NCBI RefSeq assembly: GCF_947500605.1
Contig: NZ_CANMSJ010000001.1
Coordinates: 648,196-712,195 of the forward strand
Length of the DNA stretch: 64,000 nucleotides
Origin: an uncultured Lacinutrix sp.
Lineage (GTDB): Bacteria; Bacteroidota; Bacteroidia; Flavobacteriales; Flavobacteriaceae
Reading direction: 5' to 3'
Shown one piece after another: positions 37,332 to 46,391 of this stretch. How positions within the stretch are numbered: position 1 is the first letter of the stretch; each line of letters begins with the position of its first letter. The notes under the pieces are model-generated. The model was not told the origin of the DNA, did no database searches, and worked only from the letters and a program-made list of their open reading frames with translations. A program made the translations under genes and the position numbers.

Positions 37332-38816
37332 TTAATACATTGGATTCTGTGCCCAACGATTACCTGTTAATTCTATTTCTATTTGTGGAATTGGAAACAC
37401 TTCATGCTTTCCAGGCATAAAACCATCAATTTCTTGAGCTGCACGACCTGTTCTAACTAAATCGAAAAAACGATGCCCTTCACCTACTAATTCTATTCGA
37501 CGTTCATGGTAGATAGCATTTGTTAATGCGTTACCAGTAACAGATACATTATGATTCATATCACCAAAACCACGTTGTCTTACTCTGTTTAAATAGTTTT
37601 GCGCTCTATCGTCTGCTATAGATCCTCTATTAAGAGCTTCGGCAGCCATTAGTAAGACATCTGCAAAACGAATTGCTCTATAATTATTTGGGTTTGTTAA
37701 GTTTTGATCACCAATATTAGAATCACCTTTACGCGCTATATACTTTCTATTAAAATATCCCGTATGCTCATTACCTATTCCATAGGTAATTCCTGTTTGT
37801 GCAGCCCAAGCTTCTATATCTAAAATGGCTGTATCTATTCTAGGATCATCATCTTCAAACTCATCAAATACTTCTTGCGTTGGGACATTAAAACTAAATC
37901 CTGAATCAAAAATATCACCTTCAGAACCTGGATCTGCACTATAATTACGAACACCATTAAAACCAACTGCAACATTACCTTCGCTACATTGTAAACAATC
38001 GAAACCAGCACCTTCAAGATCTGTATACTGTACTTCGAATACAGATTCTACGGTGTTTTCATTATCGTTTTCAAACAATGTGCTGTAATCTGTAACTAAA
38101 TCGTGTGGTCCATTGTTTATTAAATCTTCTAAAACCAATGCAGAAGCTCCAAACTTATCTTGATATAAATATATTTTTCCTAATAGTGCCTGTGCAGAAC
38201 CTTTTGTTATTCTACCTGCTTGCGTTTGTGTGTATGGCAAATTTTCTATTGCACTAATTAAATCTAATTCTATTTGTGCGTAAACTTGTTCCTTTGGTGT
38301 TCTGTCTACATCAAACTGGTCTCCAAAAAGAAAACGTTTATCTACCACTAAAGGCACATCTCCAAACCATTTCACTAATTCGAAATAGTAATATGCTCTT
38401 AAAAATCGAGCTTGAGCAAGTACATTTGCTTTACCACTAAAATCTATTTTATCTTGAAACTCTAAAATGTAGTTTGCGCGATTTACACCAGCAAACATCC
38501 AGCCCCAAATAGAACGAAGTTGCTCGTTACTAGATGTATGTATCATATCATCTACTTGTTGTATTCCAGGAACATCTGTTGCGCTTGCTCCGCCTGCTAA
38601 CGTATTATCTGAAGCTATTTCTCCTAACATTACATTTAAGTATGTAGATTGTAACAAATCGTAAGCTCCAATTAAAGCATTTTGATAATCTTCTTCTGAA
38701 TTAAAATAGTTTTCTGAACTTTCATTTTGAGATGCAACATCTACAAAATCATCACTACATGATATCGTGGTAAATACTGAAACTACTAAAAGTGCTATGT
38801 ATTTTATGTTCTTCAT
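37332..38816 (-). CDS. SusD/RagB family nutrient-binding lipoprotein
   Basis: A 494-residue outer-membrane lipoprotein (lipobox TTISC, cysteine 20) of the SusD fold. Visible family marks are SEENYFNSEEDYQNALIGAYDLLQ, RFLRAYYYFELVKWFGDVPLV, the TPR-like helices and the C-terminal NAIYHERRIELVGEGHRFFDLVRTG. It forms the lid over its SusC channel and binds oligosaccharide. Its ATG is 3 bases beyond the SusC stop. Confidence 0.96.
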   Translation of the reverse strand: MKNIKYIALLVVSVFTTISCSDDFVDVASQNESSENYFNSEEDYQNALIGAYDLLQSTYLNVMLGEIASDNTLAGGASATDVPGIQQVDDMIHTSSNEQLRSIWGWMFAGVNRANYILEFQDKIDFSGKANVLAQARFLRAYYYFELVKWFGDVPLVVDKRFLFGDQFDVDRTPKEQVYAQIELDLISAIENLPYTQTQAGRITKGSAQALLGKIYLYQDKFGASALVLEDLINNGPHDLVTDYSTLFENDNENTVESVFEVQYTDLEGAGFDCLQCSEGNVAVGFNGVRNYSADPGSEGDIFDSGFSFNVPTQEVFDEFEDDDPRIDTAILDIEAWAAQTGITYGIGNEHTGYFNRKYIARKGDSNIGDQNLTNPNNYRAIRFADVLLMAAEALNRGSIADDRAQNYLNRVRQRGFGDMNHNVSVTGNALTNAIYHERRIELVGEGHRFFDLVRTGRAAQEIDGFMPGKHEVFPIPQIEIELTGNRWAQNPMY

Positions 38817-38819
38817 TTT

Positions 38820-41800
38820 TTAAAATTTTACGTTTGTTCCAAATAAAAATGTTCTTGGGTTAGGATAAAAACCATTATCTATACCACTTCCAATAGGAGC
38901 TCCATTAGACGATGTAGGATCGAAACCGCTATATTCTGTTAATGTAAACACGTTATTTACAGATATATATAGTCTAATATTATTTAAACCAATATTTTTA
39001 AGTTTATCTTGGCTAAAAGTGTAACCTACTTGCATGTTTTGTGCTCTAATAAAAGAACCATCTTCTACGTAGTAATCTGAAAATACTAAGTTAGCTGTTG
39101 CATTATTACTAACTCTTGGGTTAGTATTTGATGTTCCTTCACCAGTCCACCTATCTAGAGCATAAGATGTTAAATTAGTTTTAAGGCTATTTCTATCGTA
39201 ATTCCTAACAATATCGTTTCCTACAGATGCAAAGAAGTAGGTTTGAAAATCGAAATTTTTATAATCGAAAGATAGGTTTAAACCCATTGTGAAATCTGGA
39301 ATAGGATCACCAATAAAAGTTCTATCATCGGCATCGATAACACCATCTTGGTTAATATCTACAAATCTTATATCACCAGCTTGAGCATTAGCTCCTAGCC
39401 CTAATTGAGATGGATGTGCATCTACCTCTTCTTGGTTTTGAAAAATACCATTTGTCTGCATACCATAAAACACACCAATTGGTTGCCCTATTTGCATTCT
39501 TGAAGGTGGGTTAGCTTGGCCAATACCAAAACTACCTCCTACTTCATAACCAATACTGTTATTAACTTTTAAAACTTCGTTTTCTAATGTTGCTATGTTG
39601 TAGCTAATATTAAATTTGAAATTATCTGATAATTTATCTTTATAAGAGATTTGAAATTCTAATCCTTTATTCTCTATTGTACCTGCATTAACTATTGGGC
39701 TACCAGAACCTGGAGCTGCACCTCCTAATATTTGAGAACTTTCTACAGGTAACAATAAGTTTTCTGTAGTACGCTTAAAGTAATCTGCTGTAATATCTAT
39801 TTTATTAAAAAGCTTCGTTTCAAAACCTATATCGAAAGCTTTTTGCTCTTCCCATTTAACTTCTGGGTTAGAAATTCTACCAGTTCCAACACCTTCTTGA
39901 ATTGTATTATCGAAAACATAAGTTCCCTCTCCACTTAATACAGATTCGAATGCAAAAGCCGCGATTCTATCGTTTCCAAGAATACCATAAGAACTTCTAA
40001 ACTTTAAGAAATCTATAGTGTTACTGTTTTTTAAGAAATCCTCGTCTGAAACTACCCAGCCTACCGAAGCAGATGGAAATACTCCAAATTTATTTTTTGG
40101 TCCAAAAGCTGAAGAACCATCGCGTCTTACAACACCTGAAAACAAATATTTTCCTTTATAGTTATATTGTAGTCTACCAAAATAAGATAGCAGTCTTGAA
40201 TCAAACACACGATTACTTATATCTTTAGACCTATAATTATCTATAATAATTTCTGCATTTTCTATTTCAGCTTCAGCAAAAACAGTTCCTAATGGTAACC
40301 TTCTACCTGTTAAGCTATAATAATCTGCTGTAGACTTAAATACAGATGTCCCTAAAGTTGCTTTAATATTATGAATCTCATCATTAAGAGATTTTTCATA
40401 ATTAATAAAAGCATCAAAAGTATAATCTCTAAAAAATTTAATTTCATCATTAAATGAAATATTAGAAATATGAGAAGGATCGTCTGGATTGTTTGGAATA
40501 GCATTATCGAATACAGAACCATTTCCGTATTCTACATGCGGAAAGAAGCTTTTTTCTCTTACCTCAGAGTAATTCCATTGATAATTTGCTTCAGCACTAA
40601 AACCGTTTAAAAACTTATAATTTAAACCAAAAACACCACTTATTTTATCCACTTTAGTAGAATTAAAAGTGTTTTCTATTTGTTTTAAAGGATTAACAAC
40701 TTCTATAGGATAGTTTTCTGATGATGTAAATTCACCATTCTCGTCTCTAGGTGTATCAGTTGGTGCAAAATTTACTGCATTAAACAATACTGAACCTAAA
40801 CCATTTTCGGGTAAAGATTTTCTTGTTGTTCCTGTATATATAAGATTTGCTTTTAAATTTAAATCTTCTATAATTTCTAAACCATAGTTTGCTCTTGTTG
40901 TGTAACGTGTAAAGTTTGATTTACTACCTCCAACAATACCATCTTGAGTTAATAAAGACGCTCCAAATGAATATACAGATTTTTCTGATCCTCCACTTGC
41001 TGTTATAGAATTACTAAATATTGGAGCGGTTTCAAAAATTTCGTCTTGCCAATCTGTACCTTTATTTAATCCAAAGGTATTTGGAAAAGGCAATTCGCTA
41101 CCACTAGCTGCGGCTGCTTCATTTTTAATAAGTGCATATTCTGTTGCATTTAATAATGAAATTTTACGTGTTGTTTTTTGAAAACCAGCATAAGCATCAT
41201 AATTAAAAGACAATGCCTTATTTTTTCTACCTGTTTTGGTTGTAATTAATATAACACCATTCGCTGCTCTTACACCATAAATACCTGCTGTTGCATCTTT
41301 TAAAACAGTATAACTTGCTATATCACTTGGGTTTACAACGCTTAAATCTTCAATAACGTTACCATCTACTAATATTAAAGGTCTATTATCTCCATTTGTA
41401 GAGATCCCTCTAATTCTAATATCTGAAGCACTACCAGGAGCACCAGATTGAGATGTTACATTTACACCAGCAACTTGCCCTTGTAATGCTTGTTCAATTC
41501 TGGTTGGTTTAAGCGCTTCTATAGTTTCACTTGAAACTGTAGACACTGCACCTGTAACTTCTTTTCTTTTTTGTGTACCATAACCTATTAGTACAACTTC
41601 TTCTAATTTGCCTACATCTCCCTCTAGAGATACATTAATAGATGTCTGGTTGTTTACTGCAACTTCTTTAGTAGTATAACCAATGTAAGTAAATTGAAGT
41701 ATTGCATTTGAAGGTACATTTTGAATAGTGTAATTACCATCAAAATCTGTCGAGACACCATTGTTTGTATTCTTAACAATAATGTTTACACCGGGAATTG

Positions 41801-41906
41801 GATATCCATCTGTAAGATCTTTAACGGTACCCGAAACACTAATAGATTGCGAATAAGATAGGTATCCTAAACACAAGGTTAGTAATAAGGTGATTTTTAT
41901 TCTCAT
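38820..41906 (-). CDS. SusC/RagA family TonB-linked outer-membrane channel
   Basis: A 1028-residue TonB-dependent importer. Signal peptide (residues 1-19, LGYLSYSQ), carboxypeptidase-regulatory-like domain (about 22-100), the SusC signature VVLIGYGTQKRKEVTGAVSTV, plug with RGISTNGDNRPLILVDG and a beta-barrel ending FLFGTNVKF. Works with the SusD partner to import glucan oligosaccharides. First gene of the operon, about 15-20 bases after its probable transcription start. Confidence 0.96.
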   Translation of the reverse strand: MRIKITLLLTLCLGYLSYSQSISVSGTVKDLTDGYPIPGVNIIVKNTNNGVSTDFDGNYTIQNVPSNAILQFTYIGYTTKEVAVNNQTSINVSLEGDVGKLEEVVLIGYGTQKRKEVTGAVSTVSSETIEALKPTRIEQALQGQVAGVNVTSQSGAPGSASDIRIRGISTNGDNRPLILVDGNVIEDLSVVNPSDIASYTVLKDATAGIYGVRAANGVILITTKTGRKNKALSFNYDAYAGFQKTTRKISLLNATEYALIKNEAAAASGSELPFPNTFGLNKGTDWQDEIFETAPIFSNSITASGGSEKSVYSFGASLLTQDGIVGGSKSNFTRYTTRANYGLEIIEDLNLKANLIYTGTTRKSLPENGLGSVLFNAVNFAPTDTPRDENGEFTSSENYPIEVVNPLKQIENTFNSTKVDKISGVFGLNYKFLNGFSAEANYQWNYSEVREKSFFPHVEYGNGSVFDNAIPNNPDDPSHISNISFNDEIKFFRDYTFDAFINYEKSLNDEIHNIKATLGTSVFKSTADYYSLTGRRLPLGTVFAEAEIENAEIIIDNYRSKDISNRVFDSRLLSYFGRLQYNYKGKYLFSGVVRRDGSSAFGPKNKFGVFPSASVGWVVSDEDFLKNSNTIDFLKFRSSYGILGNDRIAAFAFESVLSGEGTYVFDNTIQEGVGTGRISNPEVKWEEQKAFDIGFETKLFNKIDITADYFKRTTENLLLPVESSQILGGAAPGSGSPIVNAGTIENKGLEFQISYKDKLSDNFKFNISYNIATLENEVLKVNNSIGYEVGGSFGIGQANPPSRMQIGQPIGVFYGMQTNGIFQNQEEVDAHPSQLGLGANAQAGDIRFVDINQDGVIDADDRTFIGDPIPDFTMGLNLSFDYKNFDFQTYFFASVGNDIVRNYDRNSLKTNLTSYALDRWTGEGTSNTNPRVSNNATANLVFSDYYVEDGSFIRAQNMQVGYTFSQDKLKNIGLNNIRLYISVNNVFTLTEYSGFDPTSSNGAPIGSGIDNGFYPNPRTFLFGTNVKF

Positions 41907-41928
41907 AAACTTAGTTTTATTGTTTTCT

Positions 41929-41976
41929 CAAATTTAGAATAGAATATTAAAGAATTGTTAAAAATAACCGCAACAA
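41929..41976 (-). promoter_or_regulatory. Promoter of the glucan utilisation operon
   Basis: -7 element TAAATTTG on the minus strand (41929-41936), 22 bases before the SusC ATG. An interrupted palindrome TTGTT-N12-AACAA spans 41955-41976, centred near -40, a possible activator site. No clear -33 TTTG. Five-base arms are weak evidence on their own. Confidence 0.45.
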
Positions 41977-42145
41977 AAAACATACATCGTAAATTTAAAC
42001 ACAAAAAAACAACAATTTAATACTTGAGAATAGAAATACTGTACACTAAGCCAATAAAATAGAATAAGAATTTTACACTCTGAAAACTAGCAAGTTGCCA
42101 AAATGTTGTGGTAATGTATAGGTGTTTAAATTTAATGTAGTATAC

Positions 42146-44968
42146 TTATAGCTCGATGATGTAGTTCGCTAAACTTGTTTCGTGAGGCAAATTCATTTTT
42201 TTACGCAAACGATATCGTTTTACTTCTACACTTCTTGGTGAAATATTTAATAAAGGAGCTATTTCTTTAGAAGATAGATTTAGCCTAAGATAAGCACATA
42301 ATTTAAGATCATTAGGTGTTAAAACACTATGTTGGGTTTTTAACTTCTTTAAAAAATCTTTATCGGCATTATTAAAGGCTTCTTGAAAAAACTTCCAATC
42401 ATCTGTAGTGTTTATATTCTTATCTATTATTTTAATTACAGACTTAATGTTAGCATCGGAGTCTTTAGTTTTAAGCTCTGTTTTAATACTGTTTAAGAAC
42501 TCATTCTTTTTTATTAAACTCATAGTAGAAATTGCAAGTTCCCTACTCTTACTATCTATATCTTGTTGTAATTGTTGATTTTTAAACTGCATTTGCTGTT
42601 GCTTATTCTCCAACTCTTTACGTTCTAGATCTCGCTGTGCTTTACCTAACAATTTCTCTCTTTGTTTTTTATGGTAATTATTATAAAAATAATGCAACAA
42701 AAGAATTAATAAAATAAAACCTAATAGATAAATTGCTATTGCAACATTAGAAGCATACCAAGGTTTATTTATATAAAACTGATAGCTTATTGTATTTTTT
42801 GATACATTTTTACCTAATCGACCTCTAACATTAAAAGTATAATCTCCTGAAGGTAAATTTCTATATAATACAGTAGCATCATCTGTCCAATTGCTCCATT
42901 CATCATATATACCGAGTAATTGGTGTTGATACTCCGCTACTTTAAACTTATCGAATTGGGTTAAACTGTATGTTAGTTCAATATTGTTTTCGTTAGGCTT
43001 TAAATCGGCTTTTTCTTTTAAGCTTAACATTTTTGGTTTTCCATTTCTAACACTACTTGCAATTGTTTTAAGTGCAATAAATTCTGAAGCGTTATCAAAT
43101 TTATTTATATCAATAATTAAATACCCAGAAGTTGTACCAAGAAGATACTCATTATTCTTTATATGTATAATATTCTCGTAACTAGTAATATTATTTCTCA
43201 AGTTTTTAGGTAACGCTATTTTATTTATTTCTGGTTTATTAGATAACTTACCGGGTTTTATACGAATTATCTCTGTCTTTGTAAATCCCCAAAGTGTATT
43301 TGATTCTAAATCATTAATTAATTTTCCAGATGAGTAGTTTATTGGACTAAAAGACTTGCTAAGCAAGCTATCTTTAGCAAATTTATCATCATTAGGTTTA
43401 TACTTATAAAAACCTTCCCTATGCACGTAATACACACTATTGTTATACTTAAATAAACTTGAGTGTAATCCTTTATTTATAGCTTTTACCTCTATACTTT
43501 TTGCTTTTGTAAAGGAATCGTCTATCTCTATTTTATAGACTCCTTTATATTCATGACTAACAAAAACAGTTCTATTATTTATCAATTCGAAGAAACGAGA
43601 AGATATATCGAAACCTTCAATTTTATTTTTAAAACGCCAATTGCCATTATATTTTTCTAAAATATTTAAACCATTATAATTCCCTTGTAATAAAAAATTA
43701 GGTTTATTTTTTATAGTTTTTATAGACCATGCTCCTTGAACATTAGACATTTTTAAGGCCTGATCTTCTTCTACTATATAGGTTCCAGAATTATGACCAC
43801 AAAACAATTGTTTATCTATTATTTGCAAACACCAAACTTGACCTTGAGTCCCTTCTATAAATGTAAATGGTTTTGTTGCATTATTTAAACTTCTATAAAA
43901 CAATCCTTGATTTGTACCTAAATATAAATTACCGTTATAGATTGCTGATGCATATACAGAACCTAGCTGTCCTTTAGAATCATTAAAAATTTTTATTGGT
44001 GAATTACTATTAATACAATTGATGCCATTATCTAACCCTAACCATATATTACTATCATTGTCTTCGAAAACGGATAAGACTGTATTATTGCTTAAACCTA
44101 AATTTTGATCTATTTTATGTATCAATATTCCATTTTTATCAAGAAGAAGCACTCCATTAGAAATAGTACCAATAGCAAAACCTCCATTCTTAAGCACAAT
44201 ACTACTGTACACACTATAATTAGCTAGAGTTTTATTAATATTTTTATCCCATGGAGATAAAACACCATTGTTAAACTCAAAAAAACCATTATTCTCTGTT
44301 TGTACTAAAAGTTTGTTTTTATAGTTAAAGATATTTATTATTAATTGGGTTTTAGTAATACTATGGTCAATAAAAATCTCTTTCTTACCATTAACAATTT
44401 TGTAAATACCTTTATTTATATCTTGAAAATAGATAGTATTATCTACTTTAAATAACTTAGTTATAGTAGATTTTGATTCGATTACTGTAAAAGTAAAATC
44501 TAAAGTATTGTATATATAAATACGATTAAGAGACCTAAACAACAACCAATTATCTAAGTTTACAATTTGCCAAAATTGTTCATCTTCTATTAAAGAAATG
44601 CTTTCGTTTTTAGAAAGAGAAGTATATTCTAAAATTCCTAAGCCATTTTTTTTCCAATAACCAAATTCCATGTAGCATCCCGTATAAATTTTATCCTTAA
44701 CTACTTTTACTGAACGTAAAATGGTTTCGTTAGGAGAATTATAACGTGTCCATTTAGCACTATTATATTCTAATAAACCTACATTATTTGCTACATATAT
44801 TGTTTTATCCTGAGCTTGAGAAATAGCCCAGTTTTGGTTTTCACCATTATATTGTTGTGGTGTAAATACATTTATTGGTGGTAATTCTTGAGCATTTATT
44901 CGAGAGAAAAACAATACAAAAATTAACAACACCAAACATGTATGGTCTTTTTTAAGTTTTATAAACAT
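42146..44968 (-). CDS. Beta-propeller/Y_Y_Y sensor with LuxR-type HTH, regulator of the glucan locus
   Basis: A 940-residue one-component membrane regulator. Signal/anchor (residues 12-27), about 600 residues of two-component-regulator propeller repeats (such as DNDSNIWLGLDNGI), a Y_Y_Y domain near 670-745, a transmembrane helix (about 757-777), a coiled coil and a C-terminal HTH (LSSKEIAPLLNISPRSVEVKRYRLRKKM). It has no kinase domain. SusR-like: the outer part senses oligosaccharide, the inner part binds DNA. It lies directly upstream of the SusC gene on the same strand. The start codon sits in an inverted repeat ATAACAA-N4-TTGTTAT (44967-44984). Confidence 0.88.
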   Translation of the reverse strand: MFIKLKKDHTCLVLLIFVLFFSRINAQELPPINVFTPQQYNGENQNWAISQAQDKTIYVANNVGLLEYNSAKWTRYNSPNETILRSVKVVKDKIYTGCYMEFGYWKKNGLGILEYTSLSKNESISLIEDEQFWQIVNLDNWLLFRSLNRIYIYNTLDFTFTVIESKSTITKLFKVDNTIYFQDINKGIYKIVNGKKEIFIDHSITKTQLIINIFNYKNKLLVQTENNGFFEFNNGVLSPWDKNINKTLANYSVYSSIVLKNGGFAIGTISNGVLLLDKNGILIHKIDQNLGLSNNTVLSVFEDNDSNIWLGLDNGINCINSNSPIKIFNDSKGQLGSVYASAIYNGNLYLGTNQGLFYRSLNNATKPFTFIEGTQGQVWCLQIIDKQLFCGHNSGTYIVEEDQALKMSNVQGAWSIKTIKNKPNFLLQGNYNGLNILEKYNGNWRFKNKIEGFDISSRFFELINNRTVFVSHEYKGVYKIEIDDSFTKAKSIEVKAINKGLHSSLFKYNNSVYYVHREGFYKYKPNDDKFAKDSLLSKSFSPINYSSGKLINDLESNTLWGFTKTEIIRIKPGKLSNKPEINKIALPKNLRNNITSYENIIHIKNNEYLLGTTSGYLIIDINKFDNASEFIALKTIASSVRNGKPKMLSLKEKADLKPNENNIELTYSLTQFDKFKVAEYQHQLLGIYDEWSNWTDDATVLYRNLPSGDYTFNVRGRLGKNVSKNTISYQFYINKPWYASNVAIAIYLLGFILLILLLHYFYNNYHKKQREKLLGKAQRDLERKELENKQQQMQFKNQQLQQDIDSKSRELAISTMSLIKKNEFLNSIKTELKTKDSDANIKSVIKIIDKNINTTDDWKFFQEAFNNADKDFLKKLKTQHSVLTPNDLKLCAYLRLNLSSKEIAPLLNISPRSVEVKRYRLRKKMNLPHETSLANYIIEL

Positions 44969-45050
44969 AACAAAATCTTGTTATGCAATATACAATTTTG
45001 TATGGTTCTTTAATGTAAACTATTTATAATCACACTGAAACAAAAAAAGA

Positions 45051-45073
45051 TGTTAGATTACATTAATCTAACA
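45051..45073 (-). terminator. Terminator of the glutamate dehydrogenase operon
   Basis: Perfect 10-bp stem TGTTAGATTA (45051-45060) with TAATCTAACA (45064-45073), three-base loop, followed on the minus strand by CTTTTTTT. It lies 39 bases after the last unknown gene. Confidence 0.85.
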
Positions 45074-45111
45074 CCTTTTAATCCTTTATTAAAAACAAGG
45101 AAAGTTTACAA

Positions 45112-45495
45112 TTAGTCTCTTCTAAATTTTTTAAGCAACGTGTAAAACTGGTTTTTGAAAATATTAAATCTCTCTATTAATAATACATAGCTATCTCTCC
45201 TTTGTTCATGGACTTTTAGTCTATTTAAATCATATTCAGTAGTACCATATTCAAGCTCTCTATTAAGCTCTTGCTCATATTTACATAAACTTGCCATTAA
45301 CATTACATTTTTTCTACGCATTGCAAGAATTGTACTAGACACCGAAACGTTTTTTATTAATTGCTTTTCTATAACACTTAAGTGATCTAGTTCTGTATTA
45401 AAAGCCTCTAAAACGTTATGCCAAGAACACACCTCGTTTAAATCTTTTTTAATACATAGTCGTCTATGTAAATCTATTTTATGTAATGCTATCAA
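45112..45495 (-). CDS. Unknown helical protein, paralogue of the upstream gene
   Basis: A 127-residue basic, alpha-helical protein with no signal peptide or membrane helix. I do not recognise a family. It resembles the preceding gene product in spacing of key residues: SWHNVLEAFNTELDHL against NWINHLKYIKKELTNL, and EQRRDSYVLLIERFNIFKNQF against ESYRRSYLYHLDKYRRLKDEF. It looks like a four-helix bundle. It is the last gene before a terminator and starts 20 bases after its paralogue, at the end of a run beginning with glutamate dehydrogenase. Confidence 0.7.
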   Translation of the reverse strand: MIALHKIDLHRRLCIKKDLNEVCSWHNVLEAFNTELDHLSVIEKQLIKNVSVSSTILAMRRKNVMLMASLCKYEQELNRELEYGTTEYDLNRLKVHEQRRDSYVLLIERFNIFKNQFYTLLKKFRRD

Positions 45496-45515
45496 GTTTA
45501 AGTTATTATTATAAA

Positions 45516-45935
45516 TTAGTTAGACTTTACAAATGTAAACCTCCCTTGTACTTTACTAAAAAACTCATCTTTAAGTCTTCTATACTTATCTAAATGATAC
45601 AAGTAGCTTCTTCTATAACTTTCGTGTTCTGTTATATACACCATATCGCACTCTGTGTCTTCACACTCCACAATATTTAATCTAGAATTTGAGTACTTGT
45701 TAAGTGCATTAAAAAGTATTTCATTTTCAACTTGTTTTTTTTCGAATCTTACTACAACACTATTATCATCTAATTTATCATTAAGTTCATTTTTACAAAC
45801 ATTAATAAGGTTTGTTAGTTCTTTTTTAATGTATTTTAAATGATTTATCCAATTGTCAAGCTCCATAGTATTTACTTTATGCGTAACATCTACATTAGTA
45901 TCGTGATTGAATATTTCTAAATTTTCTGTTTTCAT
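45516..45935 (-). CDS. Unknown helical protein, first of a paralogous pair
   Basis: A 139-residue soluble, charged, mostly helical protein. No known family recognised. An N-terminal acidic segment precedes a helix NWINHLKYIKKELTNLINVC, a middle helix VRFEKKQVENEILFNALNKY, an acidic loop with two cysteines (VECEDTECDM) and a C-terminal helix rich in Y and R. The ATG at 45935 lies 11 bases after the Rnk-like gene; an internal ATG at MELDNW is a possible alternative start. Probably a partner of the following gene product. Confidence 0.7.
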   Translation of the reverse strand: MKTENLEIFNHDTNVDVTHKVNTMELDNWINHLKYIKKELTNLINVCKNELNDKLDDNSVVVRFEKKQVENEILFNALNKYSNSRLNIVECEDTECDMVYITEHESYRRSYLYHLDKYRRLKDEFFSKVQGRFTFVKSN

Positions 45936-45946
45936 AATATTAAGTT

Positions 45947-46366
45947 TTAAATAAGTATATCTAATCCCTTTAGTGTGTCTTCTCTTTTAACGTCGACAAT
46001 CTCAAGTTTTTGTTTACCACCAGGAAAATCCCAATCCACAATATCTTCTTTAGAATAACCTAAAAGAGCTGCTCCCATTGGTGCTAAAACAGAGATTTTA
46101 TTTAACGATAAATTTTTGTCTTGCGGGATAACTATTTGCAACATTCTTTCCCAGCCTTTATCCGACTTTACGGTTACAATACTATTAAACCTAACTACAT
46201 CTTTAGGTACCTCCTCTTCATCTGCAATAGTTGCCGTTTTTAGTTCTTCGGATAATTTAAATAAAGACTTTTGCACTTCATGATCATCTGCATAACCCGA
46301 AATATTAAGTATGCGTTTTAAATATACATACTCCTTTTTTTCTAAAATTAAACTTCCATACTTCAT
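45947..46366 (-). CDS. Rnk/GreA C-terminal-domain-like protein
   Basis: A 139-residue protein starting at the ATG at 46366 (MKYGSLILEKKEY); a longer frame beginning at 46429 overlaps gdhA and is unlikely. Residues 20-50 form a short helical region, and residues 50-130 match the GreA/GreB C-terminal (FKBP-like) domain: ISVLAPMGAALLGYSKEDIVDWDFPGG. It lacks the long coiled coil of GreA, as in Rnk, so it may bind RNA polymerase without cleavage-factor activity. It is 25 bases after gdhA and 11 bases before the paralogous pair. Confidence 0.85.
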   Translation of the reverse strand: MKYGSLILEKKEYVYLKRILNISGYADDHEVQKSLFKLSEELKTATIADEEEVPKDVVRFNSIVTVKSDKGWERMLQIVIPQDKNLSLNKISVLAPMGAALLGYSKEDIVDWDFPGGKQKLEIVDVKREDTLKGLDILI

Positions 46367-46391
46367 AATATCTTTCTTAACAATTAATAAA

